A stretch of 64,000 nucleotides of DNA from Sisyra terminalis. Lineage: Eukaryota > Arthropoda > Insecta > Neuroptera > Sisyridae. How positions within the stretch are numbered: the first letter of the stretch is position 1; each line of letters starts with the position of its first letter. Made by a program: the position numbers and the translations under genes. The stretch is from NCBI GenBank assembly GCA_958496175.1, contig OY292276.1, positions 12,976,001-13,040,000 on the forward strand, in the 5' to 3' direction. Under the pieces are notes generated by a model. That model was not told the DNA's origin. It made no database searches and saw nothing but the letters and a program-made list of their open reading frames with translations. Shown here piece after piece: positions 34,886 to 46,835 of the stretch.

Positions 34886-36837
34886 ATTAAATTTATTTTT
34901 GATCCATGAATTAGTCATCAGATACTTTTCTTGTGATAATAATACTTTAACATTTATTATTACATGAAGTGCAACTTCTATAATATGACATTATTTGATA
35001 GGATGGGGGCCAATGAAAGTACCTAAATGTGCTACTGTTGAAAGAAGAAATTTAAAGGAGTCTTTATCGCATACTTTTAAGTGCTTTAAATGCAATCCTT
35101 TTTTAATTAATTTAACTTTAGGATTACAATAAAACACTCAAGAATTTATATTTTGTACGAATCCTTGTTTATAGATGGTTGTATGTAATCGGAAATATAA
35201 ATAAACACTGATTACGCGTGGAGAAAGTTGTTGAAACTAATATAACTTGAGTTACTGAATTATATTATACATTTACGTTTCAGCTTAGTTTAAATTCTCT
35301 TCATTTCAAGTTTAAACATTAGCATCAACTCACTGAACTTCATATTTTCACTTTCAAAATCGATGCATATAATTCAATTTTGGGACCCGTAACTGTTGCG
35401 CTAAGTTTTAAATCATATGAGACTTGTTTTGTGATGGAAAACTTTCAAGTTTTCCTTTCGTTTTTATTTTGCTAGCAGATGATTTAAATTGTAAATTTTT
35501 CGTTATTGTTATGCAATTATTTTCCATTTACATGGGTTGGTTCAGTGGATGTGCCTTTGTATGAAATATTTTCAAGTTCTTGTTCTTGAAGTGAAATTTA
35601 TAAACGATTCATAATATGAAAAGTGTCGAGATGAAATTGAGTGAAAGTTGCTCACAACTTGGTTAACATGCGGTGAGATTTTCATGGCACTAAACTTTAT
35701 TATTTTATAAAAGTTAAACGGCGTTAAAGCAACACGTCAAGATTATATCATCATCTTCTCGAACAATATGCGTACTATAGCTATATATCTCTGCATAAGT
35801 ACGTTAAGGTACAGCGGCCGGAACTTTACCTTTGAATATCAATATTACATTAAGACTTCGTCTTAGGAATATGTCTGTATGATGAACCACTTACATTAGG
35901 AGGAGGTGCGGTAAAGATTTCACGTGTCCGGAAATTGGTTTCAGTAAGACTTTGTGCACTTCCGCTTAGCTCAACTCGCTTCACTTAGTCCTTAGCTTTC
36001 CTCTTCAGCACCACAGCTTAGTTAAACTATTTTAAAAAGTCAGATATGGCCGCCTCATGACTTCCTTGTACACATTTTTGTCATCTTACTTTTAAAAAAA
36101 ATCAACACGTTGATTTTTTGGCTGATATATTTAATTGATTTTCCGGAAAATTAATGCCAGTTTTGAAGAAAAATTTAAACGTAATACATAAATTGAATCG
36201 GTAGTTAGAAGAAGAAAATAACTCCATACAATTCATTTCGTGGAAAATTGAAAAAAAACTGTCAAGATTTTTCAAAATTCGATCAATTGAAATAATTTTT
36301 TTACCGCAAGTTGAAGTTTAGCTTGTCGATTTTTATTAGTTTTTAGCCTCAAAACATTCTGAATATATAATGGATTTTTTTCCTTATTCTAACTGATCAG
36401 AAAAATAACTCAAAAACCATGAATAAGATCAATAAACAGCAGTTTTAAAATATACAAAAAATATATTTTAAAAACTATAATAAAACTACCTGACAAAATT
36501 AGACGATCATTCCAAAAATCTCGCAATAATCTTATTGGACAACAGTGAGATGATAAGAAGGTTTCAAAAATGAAATGTAATAGATTTGCCTGATAGGTTT
36601 TGTAACTATACAAATATTTTTTTTAACTAATTATTTCCAAATTATTATTTCTTATTATATAGCTTTATTTTTATATATTACTTATATATTAATGTTTCAC
36701 ATCATTATTAGCATTGAAATTATTATTATAGACTATTATTATTATTCTTATTGCTACTGTTGATTGTTTTTATGATTGTTGTTATTCCTATAAGAATAAC
36801 TGTTATTGTTGTTGTTGCTATTGATTGTTAAAAATCT
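34886..36837. other. Intronic DNA; GC-richer patch at 35800-36010
   Basis: The patch at 35800-36010 is complex and stands out from the AT-rich flanks. It could be regulatory, but no motif is recognised. Imperfect ATT/GTT trinucleotide repeats occupy about 36710-36835. Confidence 0.4.
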
Positions 36838-37017
36838 ATTTTGTACTGTGCATACAATATATTGGATATATTGCGGTCCAATTTATGTAATAAAATTTAA
36901 TATAGTAATATATAAAAATCATACCATAAACATAAATTTAAACAGAAGTTCAAACAAAAATATTCGTGACGTATTGCTCAGATACGTATTTTGATTGCCA
37001 AGCAATCTTCCTCAGCG
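36838..37017. repeat. Foldback family E, copy 3 (truncated)
   Basis: Contains GCATACAATATATTGGATAT, the CAAACAAAAATATTCGTGACG block and the minus-strand hairpin region. It stops after CTTCCTCAG, that is, exactly at the outer edge of the CTGAGGA core on the minus strand. The second arm and the left terminus are missing. Confidence 0.7.
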
Positions 37018-37933
37018 TATACAGCCCTAATCTACTGGGACTAGTGCTTACATGTGATTGTCTATGGATTGAATGCACTGATTGTAACCCTACGCAGATT
37101 GTGCAATTTATTTGAAAATAAAAAAAATAAAAAAAACTATAGTCCTACAGTTACAATTTAACAGATGGAAAAATCACTAATTATAATCGTCATTGTTTTG
37201 TATTGTTGGCCACATAACTATATGATGATAAAAATTTATTTTTTCTTCTGGTATGTAGGATTTTATTTCTAAACGTCTTTTTTTGTAGTTTATCGGTATC
37301 TTTTCTGAATAAGCGTTGTCTGTTAGTAGTACTCTGGTATTACTTTCTTTATCTTGCTGGTAAATTAACAGTTATGTCTTTTAAAATCTTTGTTTGATTT
37401 TTTTGTTTACAAAAATCGTCACGAAATTTCTACACAATTTATTATGAATGCCAAAAGAATATAATTGTTCTTATATTGGAATAATTTTTGGGAAACTTAA
37501 GCCCAGGTCGATTGACCGTTTGGACCAAAACGTGAAGGATCAAATGGTTTTTTGCCGAAACCAAAACTGTACCAAAATGCCAATTTACTACCAACTTTCT
37601 AAAACCATAACCGTAAATTTCCTAGTACTTATAGTAGAGGTAATTATTTAGTGTATTTTTAAACTAATTATTTCAGTTTTCCAAGGTGTGAAAGCAATTC
37701 ACACCCACGCACCACATCCAACAAATGAATGGATAAATTAAAAAAATTCCCTCAATGTCCCTATAAAACGAAAGGGAAACGAAAGAAAAAAAAAAGTTAA
37801 CGAATTCCCGTTTTGCATGTCAGACGATCGTAGGATGTTATGAAAAGCGAAAAATAAAAATAAAAATTACGATAAACGTAAACACATATACAATAAATTA
37901 GATGATGTTTACATTAAAACTAGGTTAAGTTTA
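37018..37933. other. Intronic AT-rich DNA, nothing recognised
   Basis: A 67-codon frame (37448-37651, +) has no identifiable domain. Confidence 0.45.
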
Positions 37934-38446
37934 TTAAATAATTACAAACAAACGAGTGAAAATGACCACATTATGAAAATTTACGTCAATTATAAACAGA
38001 AGTTTGTATATAATAGCGCGGGGTATATTATTTGGATGTGTACGAAAACGATGATGGTATGTGTAGTGCGATACAAGGCCATCAAATGAGGCTGAAGCAT
38101 TCCTCAGGGACTTCGTGGAGTTACATTTCGTGTTCCCGATGAATTCGCGGCGTCCGTACCTTGCGTTCAACAGGACCCAACTAAACTTAATATACATATA
38201 GATATCTTCATATTGCCCACACATACACAAACTGTAGATGGATATGTGAACATTTACTTTATCGAACGTTTTACGATTAATAACTTTATTGATACAATTC
38301 CATTTGAATATATCCTCCACGACAATTCTTTCAATATTAAACACTTCCACGAAAAAAAGACCAGTGAGCTTTCGAATATATCGTAAGAGCTTTTTGTTTT
38401 TCGTGTGTGTTGGCAATTGTAATTTATAAAATAATATTAAATACAT
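37934..38446 (-). CDS. Unrecognised 170-codon open frame
   Basis: The longest open frame in the window. No domain is recognised. A lysine/isoleucine-rich N-terminal half precedes a more complex stretch (RYGRREFIGNTKCNSTKSLR, then NASASFDGLVSHYTYHHRF). The complex part overlaps a GC-richer segment at about 38030-38170 that also looks like conserved non-coding DNA, which alone would lower stop frequency. No start-context, splice or neighbour evidence supports translation, and it is antisense to the host gene. Confidence 0.15.
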   Translation of the reverse strand: MYLILFYKLQLPTHTKNKKLLRYIRKLTGLFFVEVFNIERIVVEDIFKWNCINKVINRKTFDKVNVHISIYSLCMCGQYEDIYMYIKFSWVLLNARYGRREFIGNTKCNSTKSLRNASASFDGLVSHYTYHHRFRTHPNNIPRAIIYKLLFIIDVNFHNVVIFTRLFVII

Positions 38447-40100
38447 CCCTGAATTGAATGAAATAGGTGGTTGTTATACGTTATATCAAGTGGGCAGTGG
38501 CTCGAACGTCCAGAGAAAACGGAGGAGACATAAGCCATTATGACCCAACCGCCGACGGCAATGTTGATATGCAAATGTCTGTTGAGTTTAGATAATTTAC
38601 CCGTCCATTCTGTACGATGAATGTTCTGCTCAATGTAGTAGTTATATATACATATAGATGTATACATATAGAATGGTGGAATGTATTTTCAGTGAGAGTG
38701 TATACGTATGCCCTGAGGGTTCGTCCTTCGTCCGTAAAACTTCTTCCCTTATGTACAAATATATGCAGATACATTATACATTTATATATTGGACACACCA
38801 TTACTCTATTACTTCTCTCTTCAAAACTATCTCTACATCCTATTTAATATATTTGGCATATTGGAAAATCTTATGTCTCCCCCATAGCTTATCATCAACA
38901 CTTTTTCAATTTAAATAAGTTTAATTGGGACTTTTGATATTATACTGTAATTCCACTCAAACACCCCAAGCTTATCATTGTTCTTAATTTTCAATTCGGT
39001 GTACTATGTAATCACTATCATTAAAATAATTGGCATGCAATGATACCGTATTAACTTATTTAACGGTAATTTCTCCGCATTTCGTATGTTATTATAGATG
39101 CAAGTGGTTATATTAGCTCGTAATCACTATATGTCACATCTTGTCATGTGGTAGGTCTTATATGAAAATTATAGATGACAAATATTACCACATCAAAATC
39201 AATGTGAAATTAAAACTTATTTTTTGCAACAGTTAATATTAATTTTTGATTAAAAATATTAGTATTCTTGAATATTTTATGCAAAATCGCATACATATTT
39301 GTTTAAATACATACCAACAAGTATTGCTAAGTATACATAGATTCCAATAGTTTTGGAGATAAACTAAATTTATTTTCTCGTAAAATTGCTACAAATTTAA
39401 ACTCTTAAAAAGTATTAAGTTAAGTTGTTTCTAAAAATAGGTAACTTCTAAAATTTTATTTCTGAAATTGACTTAGACTATTTTCAAAATAAATGACTCT
39501 TACAATGTATTCATATTTAAGTTCACAAATGATTTATACGTAAAGATTTTAAATAGATTTCTTTAAGGTCCAAGCAAAAAAAAAAATTAGTATAAAAAAC
39601 TCGTTATGTAAAGCAAGATTTGTCGAAAAAAATATTTTTACCTTTCGTATGAATATAATACGTAAAGTGTAGGCTACTTTCTCAAATTAAACATTGATTA
39701 TTGTAACAATGTTTTAATATATATTCAAGAAAAATGAATGCATTTTCTTAATAATCAATACTTAATGTATTTATTGCATTTTTTTTTGTGTAGTGTTTAG
39801 TTTTGTTAGTAGCTAATTATACCAACAAAGTTAGGAAAAATTATTTGGGAATTATAAAGTATTTGTTTAAGTTTCACATAAGGAAATGCATTTAATGAAT
39901 CTTCTACTTTGAAAGTAGTCTAAGTCTATTTCAAGAATCATTGCATTTAATCCTGATACTATAATATATTAAAATTAGTTATTTTACTTAAATTGAACTT
40001 AGACGAAAAGAAAATTTATCTATCTTTTCCATCTGAAACTTCTCATTTTTTCCACATAATTAACAATTTATAATTGTTTAATTTCAATTTATATTCAGAA
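38447..40100. other. Intronic DNA; complex patch at 38480-38800
   Basis: Several overlapping short frames on both strands between 38437 and 38918 reflect a less AT-rich patch. None has a recognisable product. The rest, to 40100, is low complexity. Confidence 0.4.
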
Positions 40101-40522
40101 TAAGATTTTTTCGCTGACTTTGAACAGTTATACTGTGTATACAATATGTAGGATATATTGCGGTCCAATTTATGTAGTATAATTTAATATAATAATATAT
40201 AAAAATCATACAATAAACATAAATTTGAACAGAAGTTCAAACAAAAATATTCGTGACGTATTGCCGAGATACGTATTTCGATTGCCAAGCAATTTTCCTC
40301 AGTGGTCATCAAGTAGTTTGGATCACTCTGTAACTGTTTTGTGATGATTCATTTGATGATTCACCAAACTACTTGATGACCACTGAGGAAAATTGCTTTG
40401 CAATCGAAATACGTATCTCGGCAATACGTCACGAATATTTTTGTTTGAACTTCTGTTCAAATTTATGTTTATGGTGTGATTTTTTATATTATTATATTAA
40501 ATTATACTACATAAATTAGACT
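40101..40522. repeat. Foldback family E, copy 4 (complete double-arm core)
   Basis: The left arm begins AATAAGATTTTTTCGCTGAC and runs through the shared block to GTTTTGTGATGATTC. The right arm starts at about 40354 with the complement and continues to ATTATACTACATAAATTAG. It lacks the outermost TATACTGTGTATAC end. The right-arm + strand core reads CTGAGGA (40383-40389), a short hairpin ATTG/CAAT, then GAAATACGTATCTCGGCAAT and ACGTC. The two arms nearly touch, so this DNA could extrude as a hairpin of about 170 bp. Confidence 0.82.
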
Positions 40523-41589
40523 TAAATTAATATATTTTTGAAAACAACATTTTTGAAATGGTTTTATGTTTAAAGCCGACAAAGTACTGGTAAAGTATGA
40601 TTTTTGATTGTAAATATTTTTTTCTATCTTTAAAGTTTCTTTTCCAAATGTTATTGAAAGTTTTTCCTTGACGATCTGCTTGCATTTTATGAATATTTTT
40701 AGAGATTTTCTTTGGTTTTCGAAATAGAAAGACATCACAAGAAGCAATATAAACAAATAGTTAGAAATTTAAAGAGTTTTGAATCTCATTTAAAGGTTTG
40801 AACCCTATAGGTAACTGTCCAACTTTCTTAATGACCGCAAATTAATTGTAAATCGGAAATTGTTGCTGCCAATTTGGTTTATTTTGAAAACAGCATAAGT
40901 ACCAATTAAATAAAATAATCATTAGAATTGAAAGAAGAATTAAAATTAATAGAATTGAAAAACATTTAGAAGTCAAAAAGTGAAATATTTTTATTCATCA
41001 ATTAACTACCAAATTTGTACATTTTTATCCCATAGATTTGGAAAAATTTAACTTTCATAAACGGACAAAAAAAATTTTTAGGGTGATGTTACTATAAGGT
41101 GTCTGCTGTAGTGATTTACGGAACTACTAAAACAATAATCGTTAAATCTAAGAAGTAAAAGCAAAATTGCGTAAATCATGATCTTTCTTGTTAAAGCTTT
41201 TACTAAAGAAAATCTTTTGGCTCAATATTTTTATGATTTTTTTCAATTTTAATTTCAAATTCAATTTGTCAATACGTATTAAGGAAAAACATTCAAAAGT
41301 ATCTTTTGATTTTTTCAAATATCAATATTTGATCCTTGAAACTGAATGTTTGCTAAAATAAGCTAACACATTCTTCTACTGAAAACTGCAATTGTTTAAT
41401 ATCGTTACTATTGAAATTCATTAAAAAACGAAAGCTTTCGAAATTTTCCATTTTGAGCTTTTTATGCGAATAATAATTTGAAATATTAAGGTATAAGTTT
41501 GAGGTATTTTTGTCGTGAAATAAAATTTGATTCAAATTATTCTAATCAAATTTTTGTTGAACTTCTTAGTTCTATGAAGGCAAAATTAT

Positions 41590-41960
41590 ATTTTTTTTGT
41601 TTATCCATGTGGCGATTTAAACTTTCCCCAAGGATGTTGCATTTATCTTGGGTGATGGTGTTGTATTTTTATTAAGTCCTTTACTTAGTTCACGTCTTAG
41701 ACATTCGGGCAAGGTAAAGTGCCTCAGGTAAATACAACGTGAGTAACTCGAACCCCGACGTGAGTATGAAGTTGAACAAGTGGGCCGCGTAATGGAAACT
41801 GCATCAAATATTAATGCCCCGTGATATGGCTCTTATTAATTGATGACAGCCAAGAAGGAGTCGATCTACATAATATATGGGACACCGCAAGACGTTGCCA
41901 ATGCGCCACTCTTCGCAACTCAAACTCATGTCCTCTAACTAACTAAGTTTGTATTATGTG
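41590..41960. promoter_or_regulatory. Candidate conserved regulatory element with homeodomain-type motifs
   Basis: A GC-richer, non-repetitive segment. It includes TTAATTGATGACAG at 41836-41849, which joins a TAAT-class homeodomain core to a TGACAG Meis/Homothorax-type core, and CAAATATTAATGCCCC just upstream. There is no open frame and no similarity to the repeats of this window. The call rests on composition and motif content only. Confidence 0.3.
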
Positions 41961-44509
41961 TGTATTCCGAAAGCTCTATCCACCAACTTCGTATATTATA
42001 ATCTCTCATATTTTTTCGCTTGAAAAATTAACGAAAAACATGATCATTTGAATAGCGGGAATATTTTATTTTTTTTGAAATTACCAAACACAAGAATTGA
42101 ACAGGTTTGTAAATTCTTACATATAAAATGTTCAACTAAGAGATTTTGTCACGTTCTTCAAAAAGACCTTGGGGAAAACATTCTTTTTCCTTAGGAAAAC
42201 ACATTCTTTTACATTCTAATATTTTGTCTTTCGAATTATTTATTTACGGTTTTCGTTTTCATTTTTAAAATACCTAAAATTACTAAAAGCATATCATTAA
42301 ACCACTGATTTACTTAACAAACTATTGGATTTTTAATTATATCATCTAATCAAACTTGGATTTCAAATATACTTTCCCAATTTTTCCTTAAAAGTTTGAA
42401 CATAATTTCATTTAAGTAGGTACTTTAGTGGTTTTAATAATGATAGTTACAATTGCAAATATTTTTATAGGTCTTCTCCATTTTCCTTTATGTATAGGGA
42501 AAATTTAATCAACAATAAGTCTAGCTGCAAAGAAAAGTCTTACATGCTTGTAAACATTGACAAATCAACAAAATTCTATGCTATCAAATATTTTTTTTAT
42601 TTACACAATATTCAATTGAGTGTAAAAATAAAACCGAATAAAAAAATTAAAAAATAAACAACAACTTAATGCTCTTATTAGATTTTAATTTTGAATTTTA
42701 TTACAAGAATTCCTACATTAATTAAAGTAGAGAAAGATTCAAACTTTTCTCGTATGCATTAAATCCCTTTTATTAAAAGAATGGATTATTTTTAAGATTT
42801 TAAATAGTTTGGGTACAAAGTTTCTGATCAACGTACGATAAAACTTGTGTTTTTCTACATAAAAGTTTTACTATATTATGTTTCTCAAAATTTTTTACCA
42901 CTTAATTTCCCTTGTAAAAGAGAGCTTTCATCGAGTGCATACACATATGCATTTTTTTCAAAATTTTTAAGTGCCATTGAAGTTTGGAAGTATTGTTAAT
43001 ATTGAAGCATTAATACATTTAAGATATGAAGAGAAGAGCTTCGTAAAGATTTCAGACAACATTGATGGAAAAAAAGCTTTTTACATCAAATTTAAAATTT
43101 AAAATGTATTCTTTTTATCATTTTTGAATCTGTATATCAAAACATGATTATAATAAACTAAAGCATGAAAACTTAAGTTTTTTCTTTCAAATTTATGCTT
43201 AAAGCAAACCAAATCCAAAAATTAAAATACTGAATAGAAAGATAAACCATAAGTAAACCACAATACCAATTAGCATTGGAGCTTTTGGTTGTAACTTTAG
43301 TCCTCTTTTGATTCTTCAAGAATCTACGTTATACAATTAAGACTTGTAAGGTCTGAAACAACCTACATATGTTACCATAAAAGTGTATAAATCAGTGTTT
43401 CCAAAACTTTTATTTCTTGTGAAACCCTTACCACACCTAAAGCTGTTATAAACTATATTAATAGAAGCAGATATTTTAGACACGTCGATTGACTTAGCAT
43501 TAATAATTTTATGCATTTTGATAAAAAAATTTGAACTTTATTGGTTATTTTTTGAATAAAGAGTTAAAGTTTTGATGGAGAATAGTTTAAGTTAAAATAA
43601 ATTTTTGATAGTTTTTTAATTTCGTGCAAAACTATTTCGAAATCATTTAAACTAAACTGTGATTTTGGCAACAATTACAATCGGAATTCAAAAATAATTC
43701 ATCCAGTAAAATATTGGTTCTTGTTTAAATATTATTTACTTATTATAAAAAATGGTAACATAATATAAGGAAAAAGTGTTTATTAAAGTTAAGCATAAGT
43801 ATTTAAGTTTTTACCTTACTATGTGTAGGATTTTCAAAATTGATGGAAACTTTCAAATGAAGTCGGTTTATAAATTGACAAATATCTTCATTAAAATAAT
43901 CCATAGTTATGTAGTACTGTAGTACTTATTTTCTCGTTTGCATCATATTTTATTTTATTTTATGCTCTGGTCTATTTATACCTACGGCCTAAGCACATGT
44001 TTAAAATTGTATGCCTCAGGACATTTTCCCATAATTTTTAATAAATATCAAAATAAATCTTCAGAAACTTATGAAAAGTTGCGAAAATAATTAGCATTAC
44101 AATATTATTATCCTATCAACTACTTGTCTGTTATTATCTCGTTGTTTTGCCTATGAAGTTAAAACTACTTAATCAATTCCATGACATAATATTATTTATA
44201 ATGTAGTAACTAGAAATTATCATCCACACCAAATATAGTATAATGATCTTATAATTTTTCCTTTCAATTTTTATAAATTTACTTTTCCATTCTTTTTCTC
44301 TTAAGTTAAACTATATTGTACATAATTAACTCAAATATGCAATTTTTTTATAAATTGTTATTGACTCAATAAAATATAAACGAGTTTTCAAATAAATTTG
44401 CTGAAAAGCTAATTATGTTACATTTTTATAATTAGCTTGTAGATAGCACTTTTATTGTACTGTACAGTTTGATAGGGAGTTTAAAATATAAGATAATGTA
44501 GCATTGAGT

Positions 44510-44780
44510 GAATGAAATGATTGAAGTTGTTGAAAATTACAATGGGATGGTAGATGGACGATTTTAAGGCCCATCGTTACTCGGCACACTTCATCAAATC
44601 CTGCCAAGCGTGTAATGAATGTTAAATATGGTCACATTTCTGGTCCGTGTTTAAGAGTTTGACAACTCCATGCTGGTATAATAGTCTTCATCATATTTTA
44701 TATGCTGATATATCTACGTATATGTATCTTTCTTCCGTTTCCAAATAAACGATTGTAATCGCCATACGATCTCCGTTTCA
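44510..44780. promoter_or_regulatory. Candidate conserved non-coding element
   Basis: A complex segment around GGCCCATCGTTACTCGGCAC and TCAAATCCTGCCAAGCGTG, flanked by long AT-rich DNA. No frame, repeat or named motif. Confidence 0.2.
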
Positions 44781-46664
44781 AAAAAGAAATTCTGCAGTGA
44801 CAATATTTGCACTGATTTACTTGCTTTGAACGATGTTAAATTGGAGGGTAGTTTCTTGATTGGTTTGAGTGCCTACTTTGCATAGATTTATGTATAATAG
44901 AAATAAAAAGATTGGTGTGGTCACCACATGACTTCCTTGTATTTTACTACAATTTTTTAGCATTCAAATTTAACGGTTACCGCTTAAATATATTTTTTTA
45001 CAATTTAAAGCAGGAAGAAAACCATGGAAAATACTTTAACTTTTATATTTAGTTTTAATTATACATTTCAAGCTGTAAGTCCTCAGCTTTGGTCAGAACT
45101 TCTTTTCGAAAGTAAAAAAAAACATGTTTCTCAAATAGTTTTAACTAGAGGATTCGGTGAACTTTGTACCACCAAAAATTGAATTACAAAAATTGATTCA
45201 TATTGGTAATATTGCCACATTTTTAATTGTTAATATAGGTATAATTAAATACACTTACTTATACTTGATTATAACAAATTCAATGCATTTTTAAGATATT
45301 CATTTTATTGTATACATTTTGATTTATTCCAATATGAACGTTGAACATATTAAAGCTCATATGCGTACCAAAATTCATAAGATCTTACTTATTCATAAGT
45401 TTTTAGACAAACATACATATTTCTTAACAAATTTTTATTTTTAACGATTAATGATTCTCAAAATTTTATTGTTCTTTTAGTCAATTTGTTCCTAAGGTTG
45501 CTATTAGTCAGAGATTGGATGAATACTGGGAATGTTCCTGGTTTCTTTAGTACTTTTTTTACAGATTTTTTATTTATTTTTTTATTTGTTTTTTTTATCA
45601 TTTGATTCTTCAGCATATGGTTAAGTTGCCTCATCTTTCTGCATTAGTACATTGTAGCTAAATTAAATATTCTACTATTATATTCCGATCTTATTCTGGT
45701 AATTATTTTTATCCTTTCTATGTTATAGTTTGAAGTGAACCATAGTAGTGTAATATATAAAGAATTATTTGATGAATTAGTTTCTCGTCTTTTAGTATAC
45801 TCTTAAATTCTTTGTACATCTATTGATCGTTTTTCCGATTTTAAAAAGGCGAATGAAGAATTAAACGTGTTTCTTTTTTAATGAATTTGTCGACCCTCTA
45901 GTGACCATCTTTGTGACCTGGCACTTATAATAGTTTTTTATGATTTTAATTTTCTTGTTGTTAATTAGTACTGGCTCTGATTGTATAAATAACTTCTATT
46001 TTTTCACTACTCTTTAAATTTTTTACGCATTTGCTAAGTATTAAAAAATACTTCTGAAATCCAATCACCATCGGCCATATTTCTATAAATATCAGCACGA
46101 AAAATATTACAAAGATTGGTATTATTGTATTGGTGTATTAGAAACATTAGATCTTTTAGGTCGTGCCATTGTTCATAGTAATATTCTCAAATATAAGAGT
46201 TTTTAATAATACTTACAAAAAATATGAATTAAATTATAAATTTGATACTAAAATAAAATAAATATAAGAGTCTAATTGAAATGGTCGCTATTCGTTTTTT
46301 GCATCCACAGGCATCAAAAGTTTCAAATAATGTGAAACATGTGAATCCTTAGATATTTAAAAACGCATTTTATTCATATTTTTCCAAATATTCTTATACT
46401 TTTTCTGTTAATTTAGGCGTAGACGAGTGTAACAAATCAATGATCATGAAAATCGATCAAGCCATTCTTCAGTTATAAACAGTTTAACTAATACGACTTT
46501 GTTTCATGTATATATAGAATAAACGGTTATATTGTTAACGTATTAACTTTGATAAATTTTTATTAACTATGCTGTTATTTCTATATATTTTTAGATTTTT
46601 TTTGGTTCTTTGAACAGGTGTAATGTACCTCTATAGAAATACAACCAGAAGTAAATGGATAAAG

Positions 46665-46835
46665 AATTCTACTGGTGGCTGAGTAGTCTAGGTGACTGAT
46701 AGGTTTTGGGTTTGATCCTAGTATTGAGAAAATTTTCGATATTTCTCGATTACGGATTTTTATAAACCCTAGAGCCGCAAAAGACCTTAGTAGTTATAAA
46801 ACGACGGTAAATAACAATTCAAAAAAAAATTATAG
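46665..46835 (+). mobile_element. tRNA-derived SINE, copy 1
   Basis: Box A TGGCTGAGTAG (46676-46686) fits TRGYNNANNNG, and box B GGTTTGATCC (46709-46718) lies 32 bp downstream. The body contains GAAAATTTTCGATATTTCTC and GACCTTAGTAGTTA, ending ACGGTAAATAACAATTC with an A-rich tail. It matches copy 2 on the opposite strand at 23961-24118 along its length. Confidence 0.78.

Larger units (their letters stand above)
40523..46664. other. Intronic AT-rich DNA with two candidate conserved elements
   Basis: Apart from the complex islands at 41590-41960 and 44510-44780, this is low-complexity DNA. Short frames at 40502-40756 and 41353-41535 (minus) have no recognisable domain. Near 45480-45720 the minus strand has a short coding-like stretch (KKVLKKPGTFPVF) that may be a decayed element of unknown family. 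Confidence 0.4.

Noticed and set aside
38101..38110. COE site TCCTCAGGGA
   Set aside because: One mismatch in a half-site and no neighbouring site; such near matches are expected by chance.
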